Assembly (NCBI RefSeq): GCF_000332455.1
Contig: NZ_AOGY02000064.1
Span: 1-12,271 of the forward strand
DNA: 12,271 nucleotides
Direction: 5' to 3'
Origin: Leptospira vanthielii serovar Holland str. Waz Holland = ATCC 700522
GTDB taxonomy: Bacteria; Spirochaetota; Leptospiria; Leptospirales; Leptospiraceae
The notes under the pieces were generated by a model, which ran no database searches, was not told where the DNA came from, and saw nothing but the letters and a program-made list of their open reading frames with translations. The translations under genes were made by a program, and so were the position numbers. Of this stretch, positions 1-7,252 are shown piece after piece. Each line of letters begins with the position of its first letter. The first letter of the stretch is position 1.

Positions 1-388
1 GGTAAAGATAGATATAAGTATAAATAGTTTGATGGGAAACTGATTCTGTAATTCCGCTTGGCAGATTTTCTTTTAAAGACATCTCTATTTGCTCTGGTGA
101 CCATTTAAGTTCTAATTTAGATTTTATAAATTTTCGTAAATTTGGATGTTTTTGCAACTTTATTTTACCAGAATTTCTGGAACTTTCATTCTTCTGTGAA
201 ATGATTTGAGCATTTGATACTGAATAATTAATGAAAGAATTTCTTGAATAACCTTTAGATAATTCTCTGGAAATGCTTGAAGGACTTCGATTCAGTATCT
301 TAGCTATACTTCTAATACTTTCCTCTTTAAATCGCATCTCAGCAATTACTTCCCTTTCTTTCAAATTAATTCTTGTATAATGATTCAT
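1..388 (-). CDS. IS30-family transposase, N-terminal part (runs off left edge)
   Basis: An open frame starts at the ATG at 388 and runs 129 codons without a stop to the window edge. The protein opens MNHYTRINLKEREVIAEM. It continues through a helix-turn-helix whose core reads SIAKILNRSPSSISREL (about residues 27-43), the site-recognition helix-turn-helix of IS30 transposases. Near residues 96-100 it has WSPEQI and near residues 119-125 HQTIYTY, both hallmark positions of this family before the DDE catalytic core. The catalytic core would lie beyond the edge. An AAGGTG about 8 bases upstream of the ATG is a plausible ribosome site. Full family members are usually 300-400 residues, so roughly a third is visible. 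I see no frameshift in this part. Confidence 0.9.
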   Translation of the reverse strand, partial: MNHYTRINLKEREVIAEMRFKEESIRSIAKILNRSPSSISRELSKGYSRNSFINYSVSNAQIISQKNESSRNSGKIKLQKHPNLRKFIKSKLELKWSPEQIEMSLKENLPSGITESVSHQTIYTYIYLY

Positions 389-411
389 TTATTAACACCT
401 TATTCATTAGA

Positions 412-2142
412 TTATCGGTGTTGCGTTAAAAATTTGATTCTACCAAATGAAATCGGTGGGGAAAGTGGGCTTCGTTGGTCTTTAGAATCCCATTCGTTCA
501 AATAGCGGTTGTAAGCTGATATTCTAAAATAATATGTTAGTCCAGGTTGAAAGAGGAGACCTCTCTTTTCTTTTCTCGAAGTATCTACTTGGTCAGCAAG
601 AGGTCGAAATTCATCAGCAGCTAATTCCCCTTCAGGAATATAAATATTATTCACTAAAGTATCTTCTGTAATACAAAAACGTTTGTTTTTGAAACTACTA
701 TCTTCCTCGTTACCGTCAATTTTTGTTAATGCACCCGTTTTATCTTTTTTAACAAATATAGAACCTAACATTCGATTGGGAGTGAGCCCATAATGGATGA
801 TATAACCTCCACCATTTTGGACTTCCTTTTCGTGATTGGAATTCCATAAAAAACAAAGGGGTTTCCCTTGTGTCAGACTTGATTCCAATCGAAACCGTGT
901 AGGAAGATCAGGAGGAGTTTGTTCCGTATATTCAAAGGATAACGATTGTACGTTGGGAACAGATTTACCCATGGGGTCTGGCCGAAACCATAACTTCCAC
1001 TGGTAGTATTTGAATTTGTTTTTGGGAAGTTCTTTCTCCAGGGACTTGATCCTTGTCCAAGATAAGTTTGTGTTCGAATCTACAAACTTCTGGTTCGAAC
1101 CTCGAAAATAAAGTTCGAGCATCGTATCTTTTGGTTGTTCCACAATCCAATGGATTCTATTAAGAGAGGAGTTACTATACTTGGTTTCTAAAACGGGGGA
1201 AAGGGCAGTGTTACCTTCCATATATCCAATTTTAGTTTCATCATCATACCGAACCGATTCAAACTTCGTGTATTCTACTTCAGGTTCGCCCTTATGGATA
1301 TGAAATCCATCCAAGTTCCCATAAAACGATTTTCCAAGTACAAGTGGGGTGGAATCGTTTTCGGGAAAACCAAATCCTAAGGTATTGGCTTCGTTGTTTT
1401 CATATTCTGCGGTTTCTATTCCATTTTGATATAATACAAATCTATGATTCAGTGTATCAAAGTAAATAGAGATCACTTCCCAAGTTTTTCTTTTGATTTT
1501 TACTGGTGATTCTAAAATGAAACTTGTGGTTCGACCGTCGGATTTTTGGAGTAAATTATTGACGTAAAGTGTTGGTTTACTTTCGTTTAACGCGAGTGAG
1601 ATGCCGTATTTTTTCCCCTTCACAAATACAGTTCTATCTAAAATCACAGAACCCGCACCTTGTTCGCTTAAGCGAATGGGGATGGTAATGGTGAATGGAT
1701 CGGGATGGGTTCCAAATAGAGAATTTCCAGAAACCGATAAGTGGATTTGATTCCTTCGTCCCGAAAAGTAAGCCGATCGTTTGCCAAAAAAATAGGATTG
1801 GTCATCTGCTAAATAAGAAGAAAAAACCACAGAGATGGATTTGGATTTAAAGGGAATGCCGTTTTCTGAACTTTGTGGTTCTGTCACTTCTCCCTCAAAA
1901 TCGAAGAAGAGTTCCCCATGTTTCGGAGTGTTTTCTTTCGGTTTGAGAAAGTTCTTTTTGCCGGGTTCCGAATTTTGAACCACACCGTTTTTTTTCCAAA
2001 GGTTTAGGTTTAGGATTTCTGTTTTGGGGACTTCCCATCCAAATACGGGCAGGCCCCAAATTAAGAATAGGGTTACGACTGTTCTTCGATCAGTCCCAAT
2101 CGTTTTTGGTGCCGTCCACCTTCGAATTCTGTTTCTATCCAT
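412..2142 (-). CDS. Secreted LamG/fibronectin-III-like protein, 3' end replaced by IS30 insertion
   Basis: A 576-residue protein of unknown specific function, probably exported. A basic stretch (NRIRR at 4-8, DRR at 18-20) precedes a hydrophobic segment at about 21-35, which looks like a signal peptide ending near VFG. Residues 78-285 look like a concanavalin/LamG-type beta sandwich (FVLYQNGIETAEY, then YGNLDGFHIHKG). Residues 316-406 look like a further beta domain. Residues 412-566 look like a fibronectin type III module ending YYFRISAYNRY and SPLSPPIS. Such modules usually bind carbohydrate or protein at the surface. The last ten residues (GRIKFLTQHR) and the stop are encoded by the IS30 terminal repeat, so the native C-terminus is lost. 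The ATG at 2142 is the only standard in-frame start before the hydrophobic segment, but it overlaps rpiB by 70 bases, which is unusual. It is the last gene of the serC unit. Domain calls are by eye. Confidence 0.75.
   Translation of the reverse strand: MDRNRIRRWTAPKTIGTDRRTVVTLFLIWGLPVFGWEVPKTEILNLNLWKKNGVVQNSEPGKKNFLKPKENTPKHGELFFDFEGEVTEPQSSENGIPFKSKSISVVFSSYLADDQSYFFGKRSAYFSGRRNQIHLSVSGNSLFGTHPDPFTITIPIRLSEQGAGSVILDRTVFVKGKKYGISLALNESKPTLYVNNLLQKSDGRTTSFILESPVKIKRKTWEVISIYFDTLNHRFVLYQNGIETAEYENNEANTLGFGFPENDSTPLVLGKSFYGNLDGFHIHKGEPEVEYTKFESVRYDDETKIGYMEGNTALSPVLETKYSNSSLNRIHWIVEQPKDTMLELYFRGSNQKFVDSNTNLSWTRIKSLEKELPKNKFKYYQWKLWFRPDPMGKSVPNVQSLSFEYTEQTPPDLPTRFRLESSLTQGKPLCFLWNSNHEKEVQNGGGYIIHYGLTPNRMLGSIFVKKDKTGALTKIDGNEEDSSFKNKRFCITEDTLVNNIYIPEGELAADEFRPLADQVDTSRKEKRGLLFQPGLTYYFRISAYNRYLNEWDSKDQRSPLSPPISFGRIKFLTQHR
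418..444 (-). repeat. Terminal inverted repeat of the IS30-family element
   Basis: Read on the minus strand inward from 444, this 27-base tract begins GGTAGAATC and ends AACGCAACAC. In my recollection the IS30 tip begins TGTAGATTC and has CAACGCAACA at the same distance, so about three quarters of positions agree. The exact outer base cannot be fixed without the second end and the 2-3 bp target duplication typical of the family. The stop codon of the neighbouring LamG-like gene lies just inside the element, at 412-414. Confidence 0.7.
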
Positions 2143-2510
2143 TTTTTTACAATTCTCTGTGCTAAATCCGTTCCGAGAACCCTTCCCCCTAAAACCAATA
2201 CATTGGCGTTGTTATGGCGTTTGGACATTTCCGCCGTAAACTCATCATGGCAAAGGGCAGCTCGAATGCCTTTGAAACGGTTGGCAGCAATGGAGGCTCC
2301 AATGCCTGTTCCGCAAAGGGCGATGAGTCTCGGAACTTCACCAGAAAGAACCTTTCGGCAGGCATCTCCAATGATGGTGGGGTAGTCGACGGACTCTTCG
2401 CTCTTAGTACCGTAATCGACAATTTCGTACATTTCCTCGAGACTTTTCCTGAGGAATTCTTTGAGAGCAAATCCTCCATGGTCAGAAGCAATTCCAATTT
2501 TTTCTTTCAT
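2073..2510 (-). CDS. rpiB: Ribose-5-phosphate isomerase B
   Basis: RpiB interconverts ribulose 5-phosphate and ribose 5-phosphate in the non-oxidative pentose-phosphate pathway, in the cytoplasm. The protein is 145 residues, normal for the RpiB/LacA/LacB family. It shows ASDHGG at 8-13 with Asp10 and His11, then CGTGIG at 66-71 with the catalytic Cys66 and Thr68. It also has the NRFKGIRAA stretch, HDE at 88-90, KRHNNANV with His99, and Arg133 and Arg137 near the C-terminus. These match the active-site and phosphate-binding positions known for E. coli RpiB. A LacAB-type galactose-6-phosphate isomerase is less likely, because Cys66 and the His99 motif follow the RpiB pattern. Its ATG overlaps the stop of the upstream gene in an ATGA, indicating translational coupling. 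The downstream LamG-like gene overlaps its 3' end. Confidence 0.95.
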   Translation of the reverse strand: MKEKIGIASDHGGFALKEFLRKSLEEMYEIVDYGTKSEESVDYPTIIGDACRKVLSGEVPRLIALCGTGIGASIAANRFKGIRAALCHDEFTAEMSKRHNNANVLVLGGRVLGTDLAQRIVKKWIETEFEGGRHQKRLGLIEEQS

Positions 2511-3163
2511 TCGGCTTTTTCCTTTCTATGTTTTAGGGCTTCGGTGTAGGACTGATATGATTCTAAAGAGAGTGAGAGTAAAAACTTATCTCGTTCTCGG
2601 AGTAAGGTTCCATAATATCCAGTGAATAAATCTAAATACCTTCGGTATTTTTCTTTTGGATTCTTTTCGGAAAGGTATTCGATAGTGAGGTTTGTGATTT
2701 CTTCTTTGATTTCTGTATGCGACTCAAACCACTGTTTGGCGATGTTGACCTCAGCAGGTGTCAGTGGGTAAGGGCGACTATCGGAAAGTAAAATCCTCCA
2801 TTCATAGGAAAAAAAAACCTCTTCTTTTTCCTTACCTGAGAGAATTGAATCTTTGAAATACTCTCCTAAATCTTCTGCAAGTGGGTCTTCGGTTAAGTCT
2901 TTGATTACTTTGTCTCGAAAACAGTTTAGGGAAGCCAAACGAAGCTCAGCCGATTCCTTGGCATAATCTTCCATTTTGATTCGGTCCAAATTGAGAAGAT
3001 TGGGACTTATGGCACCTGGAGGGATTTCTTTTTTGAGTGGCAAATAACAGTCCTTAGCTGCTTCCCATCCCAGATTCCCTTCGGGAATCCAAAGGGAATG
3101 GGCAGAAAGTGATCCAACAAAAATGAGAAGAAAGCTAAAGGAGGATTTTGGAAATTTACCCAT
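2507..3163 (-). CDS. Secreted hypothetical protein between serC and rpiB
   Basis: I do not recognise this 218-residue protein. The start chosen is the ATG at 3163, which gives MGKFPKSS followed by a hydrophobic run (about 9-20) and a cleavage-like SLSAHS, a good signal peptide. The reading frame is open further upstream to 3298, but that part lies inside serC and would bury the signal peptide behind 45 residues of shadow sequence. The mature part is charged and mostly helical, with two cysteines (39 and 81), tyrosine-rich segments near 173-190 (YRRYLDLFTGYYGTLLRERDK), and no catalytic motif that I can name. It overlaps serC by 8 bases at its start and rpiB by 4 bases at its end, so it is probably co-translated with both. 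A periplasmic or envelope location is inferred from the signal peptide. Confidence 0.75.
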   Translation of the reverse strand: MGKFPKSSFSFLLIFVGSLSAHSLWIPEGNLGWEAAKDCYLPLKKEIPPGAISPNLLNLDRIKMEDYAKESAELRLASLNCFRDKVIKDLTEDPLAEDLGEYFKDSILSGKEKEEVFFSYEWRILLSDSRPYPLTPAEVNIAKQWFESHTEIKEEITNLTIEYLSEKNPKEKYRRYLDLFTGYYGTLLRERDKFLLSLSLESYQSYTEALKHRKEKAE

Positions 3164-4253
3164 GGGTTCTTTCAAATTCTTTGATAAAAGAAATGAGGGA
3201 ATCCACACCTTCTTCCGGCATTGCGTTATAAATACTGGCTCGAAAACCGCCTGCTTCCCGATATCCTTTGAGACCGGCAAACCCTTGTTCTTCGGCAAGT
3301 GCCAAAAATTGGGAATCCAAACTATTATTATGGCTTCGGAATGTCACGTTCATTGCCGAACGGAAGGCTTCAGGAACCGGTGCATAGAATAAGGAAGACG
3401 CATCTAAGGCATCATAGAGTTTTTTTGCCTTTCTTTCATTGATGGCTTCCATGGCAGTGAGTCCACCGTTTCGTTTCAAATATTTGAAAACAAGACCTGC
3501 GATATAAATAGAGTAGGTTGGCGGAGTATTATAGAGAGATCCATTTTTTTCCATGAGAGCAAAGTTCATCAGATTGGGGATGGGATGAGTTTGCGTGGGC
3601 AATTTTTCTTTGTCGTAAATCACAACAGTGAGCCCAGAAGGCCCAATGTTTTTTTGCGCTCCTGCAAAGATTACAGAGAAGTCTTCTATGGGAAGTTTGC
3701 GACTCAGGAGTTCGCTTGTCATGTCTGCAAAAAGGGGTGCCTTTTTTAATTTAGGAAAGGTTTTGTAACGGGTTCCAAAAATAGTATTGTTAGAAGTGAT
3801 GTAAACATACTTGGCTCCGTCACTTACGATCTCATCCGTAATGGTTGGTAACTCCATATATTGGGAGTCTGCACCATTAAAAATGGATTTTACGTTGGGA
3901 TAGAATTTTTTTGCTTCCTCATGAGCTTTTCTTGCCCAAACACCGGTGACTGCAAAATCGGCAGATTCACCAGCTGCCAAATAATTGAAGGGAATGGCAG
4001 AAAATTGTAAAGTGGCACCACCAGGAAAATATACCACCGCATAACGAGAGGGCAGTTCTAGAAGTTCTCGAAGATCTGCGAGTGATTCGTCCAAAATATT
4101 TTGGAAATGTTTTTCTCTGTGACTCATTTCCATCACGGACATTCCGGTTCCTCTGTAGTTTAGGAACTCGGCCTTTGCTTCTTCCATGACTTCCGTAGGC
4201 AACATGGCAGGACCGGCATTAAAATTGAAGATTCTGTGTGTAAACGTTGGCAT
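3156..4253 (-). CDS. serC: Phosphoserine aminotransferase
   Basis: SerC is a pyridoxal-phosphate enzyme of class V aminotransferase fold. It converts 3-phosphohydroxypyruvate and glutamate to phosphoserine in serine synthesis, and in many bacteria it also serves the pyridoxal phosphate pathway. The protein is 365 residues, close to the usual 360. Visible landmarks are NFNAGPAMLP at 10-19, the MEMSHR motif at 41-46, PGGATLQF at 77-84, Trp106, SNNTIFGT at 154-161, DMTS at 177-180 and the cofactor lysine Lys201 in AGAQKNIGPSG. The C-terminal GFRASIYNA segment is also typical. It is the first gene of a minus-strand unit with a secreted protein and rpiB. The ribosome site is odd: GGAGG directly abuts the ATG, with no spacer, and no alternative in-frame start sits at a better distance. 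Confidence 0.96.
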   Translation of the reverse strand: MPTFTHRIFNFNAGPAMLPTEVMEEAKAEFLNYRGTGMSVMEMSHREKHFQNILDESLADLRELLELPSRYAVVYFPGGATLQFSAIPFNYLAAGESADFAVTGVWARKAHEEAKKFYPNVKSIFNGADSQYMELPTITDEIVSDGAKYVYITSNNTIFGTRYKTFPKLKKAPLFADMTSELLSRKLPIEDFSVIFAGAQKNIGPSGLTVVIYDKEKLPTQTHPIPNLMNFALMEKNGSLYNTPPTYSIYIAGLVFKYLKRNGGLTAMEAINERKAKKLYDALDASSLFYAPVPEAFRSAMNVTFRSHNNSLDSQFLALAEEQGFAGLKGYREAGGFRASIYNAMPEEGVDSLISFIKEFERTHG

Positions 4254-4377
4254 CCTCCCACAGAATTTTGAATATCCACCCGCCGGTAAATAGATTTTTA
4301 TTCTAAAACTTGCTTTGCAGAATCGGAAAGGTTGTTAATCTTGTGGGCATCTTTACCCCAATTTTCGTGAGGAAACA
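4254..4377. promoter_or_regulatory. Divergent intergenic region between serC and the P83/100 gene
   Basis: These 124 bases separate two genes that are read away from each other, so both promoters should lie here. On the plus strand, TTGCTT near 4314 and TTAATC near 4339 are weak -35/-10 candidates with imperfect spacing. A clear GAGGAAACA ribosome site precedes the ATG at 4378. On the minus strand, TAGAAT (about 4301-4306) is a possible -10 for serC without a good -35 partner. No operator palindrome or riboswitch fold was recognised. Confidence 0.3.
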
Positions 4378-6045
4378 ATGAGAATTTCTCGTTCCATCAT
4401 CATTTGCCTATTATTAGCTGGTCTTTCCCTGACCGCACAGTCCAAAGCCCCTCTCGGTGAGTCCGAAATCAAGGGTTCCAAAAAAATCGAATTCATCAAT
4501 CGCTCCTTACGTAAGGCTTCTGATGACATGATCCAAGAAAATACCGAAATTGGTCGTAAACTCGCCGAAACCTTGGCCAAAGAAAATACGGCCACTGTGG
4601 ACGGAGTCAAAATCCAACGAGTGCTGCCTGGTGCTGATGGAAAACTCGGAGCCGACATCCTTTCTCTTTCGGAGTCTCAAAGTTTTGACCATGTCAATTC
4701 GATTGCACGGATCATTGCTTCCTATGTGGAAAAATCCTTCCAATACAAAGTTGGGAACGCAGAGACTTTGGCCCAGTACATCCTTTATTACAACGCAACT
4801 CATAGAAAAGATTCTAAGTTTTTTACCAAAAAATATACAGAGGGTGTCATCTCCGCCACTGCAAGTGACAAATTAGGAATTGATACTGTTTATAAAAATT
4901 GGCCCGGTAAAACACAAATCATCATTCCGATTGAAGGCAATATCTTAAAAGACAGTGGGAAGGATCTCACAACGGATGAGTTAGAAAAAGACGTCAACAA
5001 AACGGTTAAGGATAAAGAAAAAGATCCGGCCACCAAACAGAAGATGGAAGACGAAGCCAAAAAAATGGACAAGTTGCAAACCGATAAACTGAAAGATGAA
5101 AAAAAGGTTTTGCAGGATAAAAAACAAGAAGTGGCTGATGAACAAAAACAACTCCAAGACAAAAAAGACGCACTAAAAAAACAAGAACAAGAATCGGTTG
5201 CAAGCCTCAATGAGTTGAAAAAAGATCCTGTTAAAAACAAAGCAGAGATCGAAAAGAAAACCGAAGACATCAAAAAAATCGAACAAGAGAAAAAAGACAC
5301 TGATAAAAAATCAGAAGCTGTAGAAGCCAAAAAAGAAGAGCTTAGTAAAAAAGAAGAACAAATCGCTAAAAAAGAAGAAGCTCGCACGGGCGGTGACACA
5401 GCGAAAAAAGATGACACTGTCCAAAAGGTGGAAGCCAAAGTTGAAGAATTAAAAACGGAACTCGCACAAACCAAAGAAGAACTGAAGAAAAAAGAAGATC
5501 AAAGTGATAATGTTGTGAACAACAAAATTCTTTTTATGAAGTTTATTAAATACGATACAGGTGGTCATTATTCCAACGAACTTTGGGCCATTGATCCTGC
5601 CAAAGACGATGCTCTTTATAAAAGTTCTTATAATAATATTTGTTCTAAGGAATTTAAAGAAATTGCAAACCAAGGTGTCCTTGTTCTAGGTTATGACGGT
5701 GAAAAAGTAGAAACACGTAAACACAAACTCGTGTTACTTGATCCAGACAAGTTGGGTGTCAAAAAAACAAGCGAATCTGCAGATATTTTCTGGAGAACCC
5801 CTATGATCAATCGGGAAGATAAAATCTACGTGATTGAAAAGGTAAAAGACAAATACCATGTTGCACGATTTAAATCGGACTTAACCTTTGAAAAAAGGAC
5901 AGAGGAAGCGGTAGAAGAAAACTCCGAACTTACTTTTTTTGGGGATAAAATCTATGTGACTGGTAAACCAAAAGAAGGTGACAAAACTACCATTAAGGTC
6001 TTTAAAAAAGAAGACTTAAGCCTACTCAAAACCATCGCTCCGTAA
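4378..6045 (+). CDS. P83/100-family secreted coiled-coil protein
   Basis: This 555-residue exported protein resembles the spirochaetal P83/100 antigen family first known from Borrelia. Its molecular role is unknown. Residues 1-22 (MRISRSIIICLLLAGLSLTA and following) form a signal peptide without a lipobox cysteine. Residues 23-190 form a globular N-terminal domain (KKIEFINRSLRKASDDM, later YILYYNATHRKDSKF). Residues about 195-376 are an almost uninterrupted Lys/Glu/Asp/Gln coiled coil built of degenerate KK-E and DKK repeats. Residues 383-555 form a beta-rich C-terminal domain with repeated KIYV and ELWAID-type strands, possibly propeller-like. It is probably periplasmic or attached to the inner face of the outer membrane, which is inference. 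The GAGG site 5 bases before the ATG fixes the start. A transporter gene follows closely. Assignment rests on architecture and the conserved N- and C-terminal domains. Confidence 0.8.
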   Translation: MRISRSIIICLLLAGLSLTAQSKAPLGESEIKGSKKIEFINRSLRKASDDMIQENTEIGRKLAETLAKENTATVDGVKIQRVLPGADGKLGADILSLSESQSFDHVNSIARIIASYVEKSFQYKVGNAETLAQYILYYNATHRKDSKFFTKKYTEGVISATASDKLGIDTVYKNWPGKTQIIIPIEGNILKDSGKDLTTDELEKDVNKTVKDKEKDPATKQKMEDEAKKMDKLQTDKLKDEKKVLQDKKQEVADEQKQLQDKKDALKKQEQESVASLNELKKDPVKNKAEIEKKTEDIKKIEQEKKDTDKKSEAVEAKKEELSKKEEQIAKKEEARTGGDTAKKDDTVQKVEAKVEELKTELAQTKEELKKKEDQSDNVVNNKILFMKFIKYDTGGHYSNELWAIDPAKDDALYKSSYNNICSKEFKEIANQGVLVLGYDGEKVETRKHKLVLLDPDKLGVKKTSESADIFWRTPMINREDKIYVIEKVKDKYHVARFKSDLTFEKRTEEAVEENSELTFFGDKIYVTGKPKEGDKTTIKVFKKEDLSLLKTIAP

Positions 6046-6103
6046 GGAGGATGGGTTCTCGTTTCTGAAATACATTTCTAAAACCGTTTGGGTTTTATCG
6101 CTT

Positions 6104-7252
6104 GTGAGTCTTTTTACAGATATTGCAAGCGAGATGTTATATCCCGTTCTTCCTATTTACCTAAAGTCTATTGGATACTCTATCCTTTTTATTGGGATTC
6201 TAGAGGGAATCACAGAGGTCGTTGCCGGTTATGGTAAGGGATACTTTGGCCACCTATCGGATGTTACTGATAAACGTGTTCCTTTTGTCAGATTGGGGTA
6301 TGCGATGAGCGCCATATCAAAACCTTTATTAGGTATAGGGCAAGCCCCTTTTGTTGTTTTATTCTCACGCATTTTGGATCGAATTGGAAAAGGAGTCCGA
6401 ACAGGAGCGCGGGATGCTATTTTGTCTTCCGAGGCTACGCCAACAACTAAGGCAAGAGTGTTTGGATTTCATCGTGCTATGGATACTTTGGGCGCAGTCC
6501 TTGGTCCAAGCATAGCCTTAATATACCTGTATTTCCATCCCCAAGATTATATATTTCTATTCTATTTGGCATTTTTGCCTGGTATCATTGCGATTGGGTT
6601 TACCTTCTTTTTAAAGGAGAGGACGACACAATCCATTCAAACGAATTTAACGGAAGGGAAAAATTCTGTTTTTTCTTTTCTTTCTTATTGGAAAAAATCG
6701 AATTCCAACTATAGAAAGTTAGTTGTTGGACTGCTCGTGTTTGCCTTTTGGAATAGTTCTGATGTGTTTTTGATATTAAGATCGAAAGAGGTTGGGTTGG
6801 ATGATCATCAAGTCATTGGAATTTATATATTCTATAATTTGGTGTATGCTCTCTTTTCTTATCCACTCGGAGTTTTTGCCGATAAAATTGGATTAAAAAA
6901 AATGTTTTTATTGGGTCTTGGAATTTATGTCATTGTATACTTACTTATGGGACTTGTTCAAAATCCAATTTTGATTTTACTGGCTTTCTTTTTGTATGGT
7001 GTCTATGCTGCAGCAACAGAAGGGATTTCCAAGGCTTGGATTAGTAATGTCATCCCAAATAATGAAACAGCTACAGGGATTGGTATGTATACTGGACTCC
7101 AAAGTATTTCTTCGTTTTTTGCAAGTTTGGTGGCGGGGTCGTTATGGTTTCTTTTCGGGGCTCCAGTTACTTTTATTGTCACTGGAGTTGTCGCCATATT
7201 AGTTTTTCTTTACTTTTTCAAGGTAAAGATAGGAGAAGGATCAAAAGTTTAA
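6104..7252 (+). CDS. Major facilitator superfamily transporter, start uncertain
   Basis: A polytopic inner-membrane transporter with about 11-12 hydrophobic segments. The substrate cannot be told from sequence. MFS loop motif A appears twice: [10 protein letters not shown] after the second helix and [11 protein letters not shown] after the eighth. The stretch [17 protein letters not shown] followed by [16 protein letters not shown] is typical of a subfamily often found in bacteria as uncharacterised permeases. The 382-residue frame begins at a GTG at 6104, but that falls inside the first helix and has no ribosome site. The same frame is open upstream and encodes LKYISKTVWVLSL, which looks like genuine transporter N-terminus, yet contains no ATG, GTG or TTG back to the stop at 6017. 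A strong GGAGG followed at once by ATG (6051) is in another frame. The gene ends by overlapping the convergent TPR gene by 4 bases. Confidence 0.85.
   Translation: MSLFTDIASEMLYPVLPIYLKSIGYSILFIGILEGITEVVAGYGKGYFGHLSDVTDKRVPFVRLGYAMSAISKPLLGIGQAPFVVLFSRILDRIGKGVRTGARDAILSSEATPTTKARVFGFHRAMDTLGAVLGPSIALIYLYFHPQDYIFLFYLAFLPGIIAIGFTFFLKERTTQSIQTNLTEGKNSVFSFLSYWKKSNSNYRKLVVGLLVFAFWNSSDVFLILRSKEVGLDDHQVIGIYIFYNLVYALFSYPLGVFADKIGLKKMFLLGLGIYVIVYLLMGLVQNPILILLAFFLYGVYAAATEGISKAWISNVIPNNETATGIGMYTGLQSISSFFASLVAGSLWFLFGAPVTFIVTGVVAILVFLYFFKVKIGEGSKV

Larger units (their letters stand above)
1..444 (-). mobile_element. IS30-family insertion sequence, left end only
   Basis: This is the transposase-start end of an IS30-family element. 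Its outer tip lies at about 443-445, and it continues past the left edge of the window. Two things support the call. The minus-strand reading frame from 388 to the edge encodes the N-terminal part of an IS30-type transposase. The outermost 27 bases on the minus strand also resemble the IS30 tip as I remember it, with GTAGA, then TCAA, then AACGCAACA at matching spacing. The region is visibly richer in A and T than its neighbours, as expected for an acquired element. The other inverted repeat, the target duplication and the transposase C-terminus with its DDE residues are all outside the window, so intactness cannot be judged. Confidence 0.85.

Noticed and set aside
2214..2549. A 111-residue plus-strand open frame over rpiB
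   Set aside because: It is antisense to a well-recognised enzyme gene, shows no family motif, and runs across the boundary of two minus-strand genes.
3164..3298. N-terminal extension of the small secreted protein to 3298
   Set aside because: It overlaps serC coding sequence and would put 45 residues ahead of an obvious signal peptide. The ATG at 3163 fits better.
4890..5474. A 194-residue minus-strand open frame rich in Ser, Phe and Leu
   Set aside because: It is the exact antisense of the A-rich coiled-coil region of the P83/100 gene. Lys/Glu codons read backwards give Phe, Leu and Ser, so it is a composition artefact with no ribosome site.
6080..6096. AAAACC-GTTTG-GGTTTT hairpin followed by T-rich sequence, as a terminator after the P83/100 gene
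   Set aside because: The stem has only two G-C pairs, and the same bases encode a good transporter N-terminus (KTVWVL). It is probably chance.
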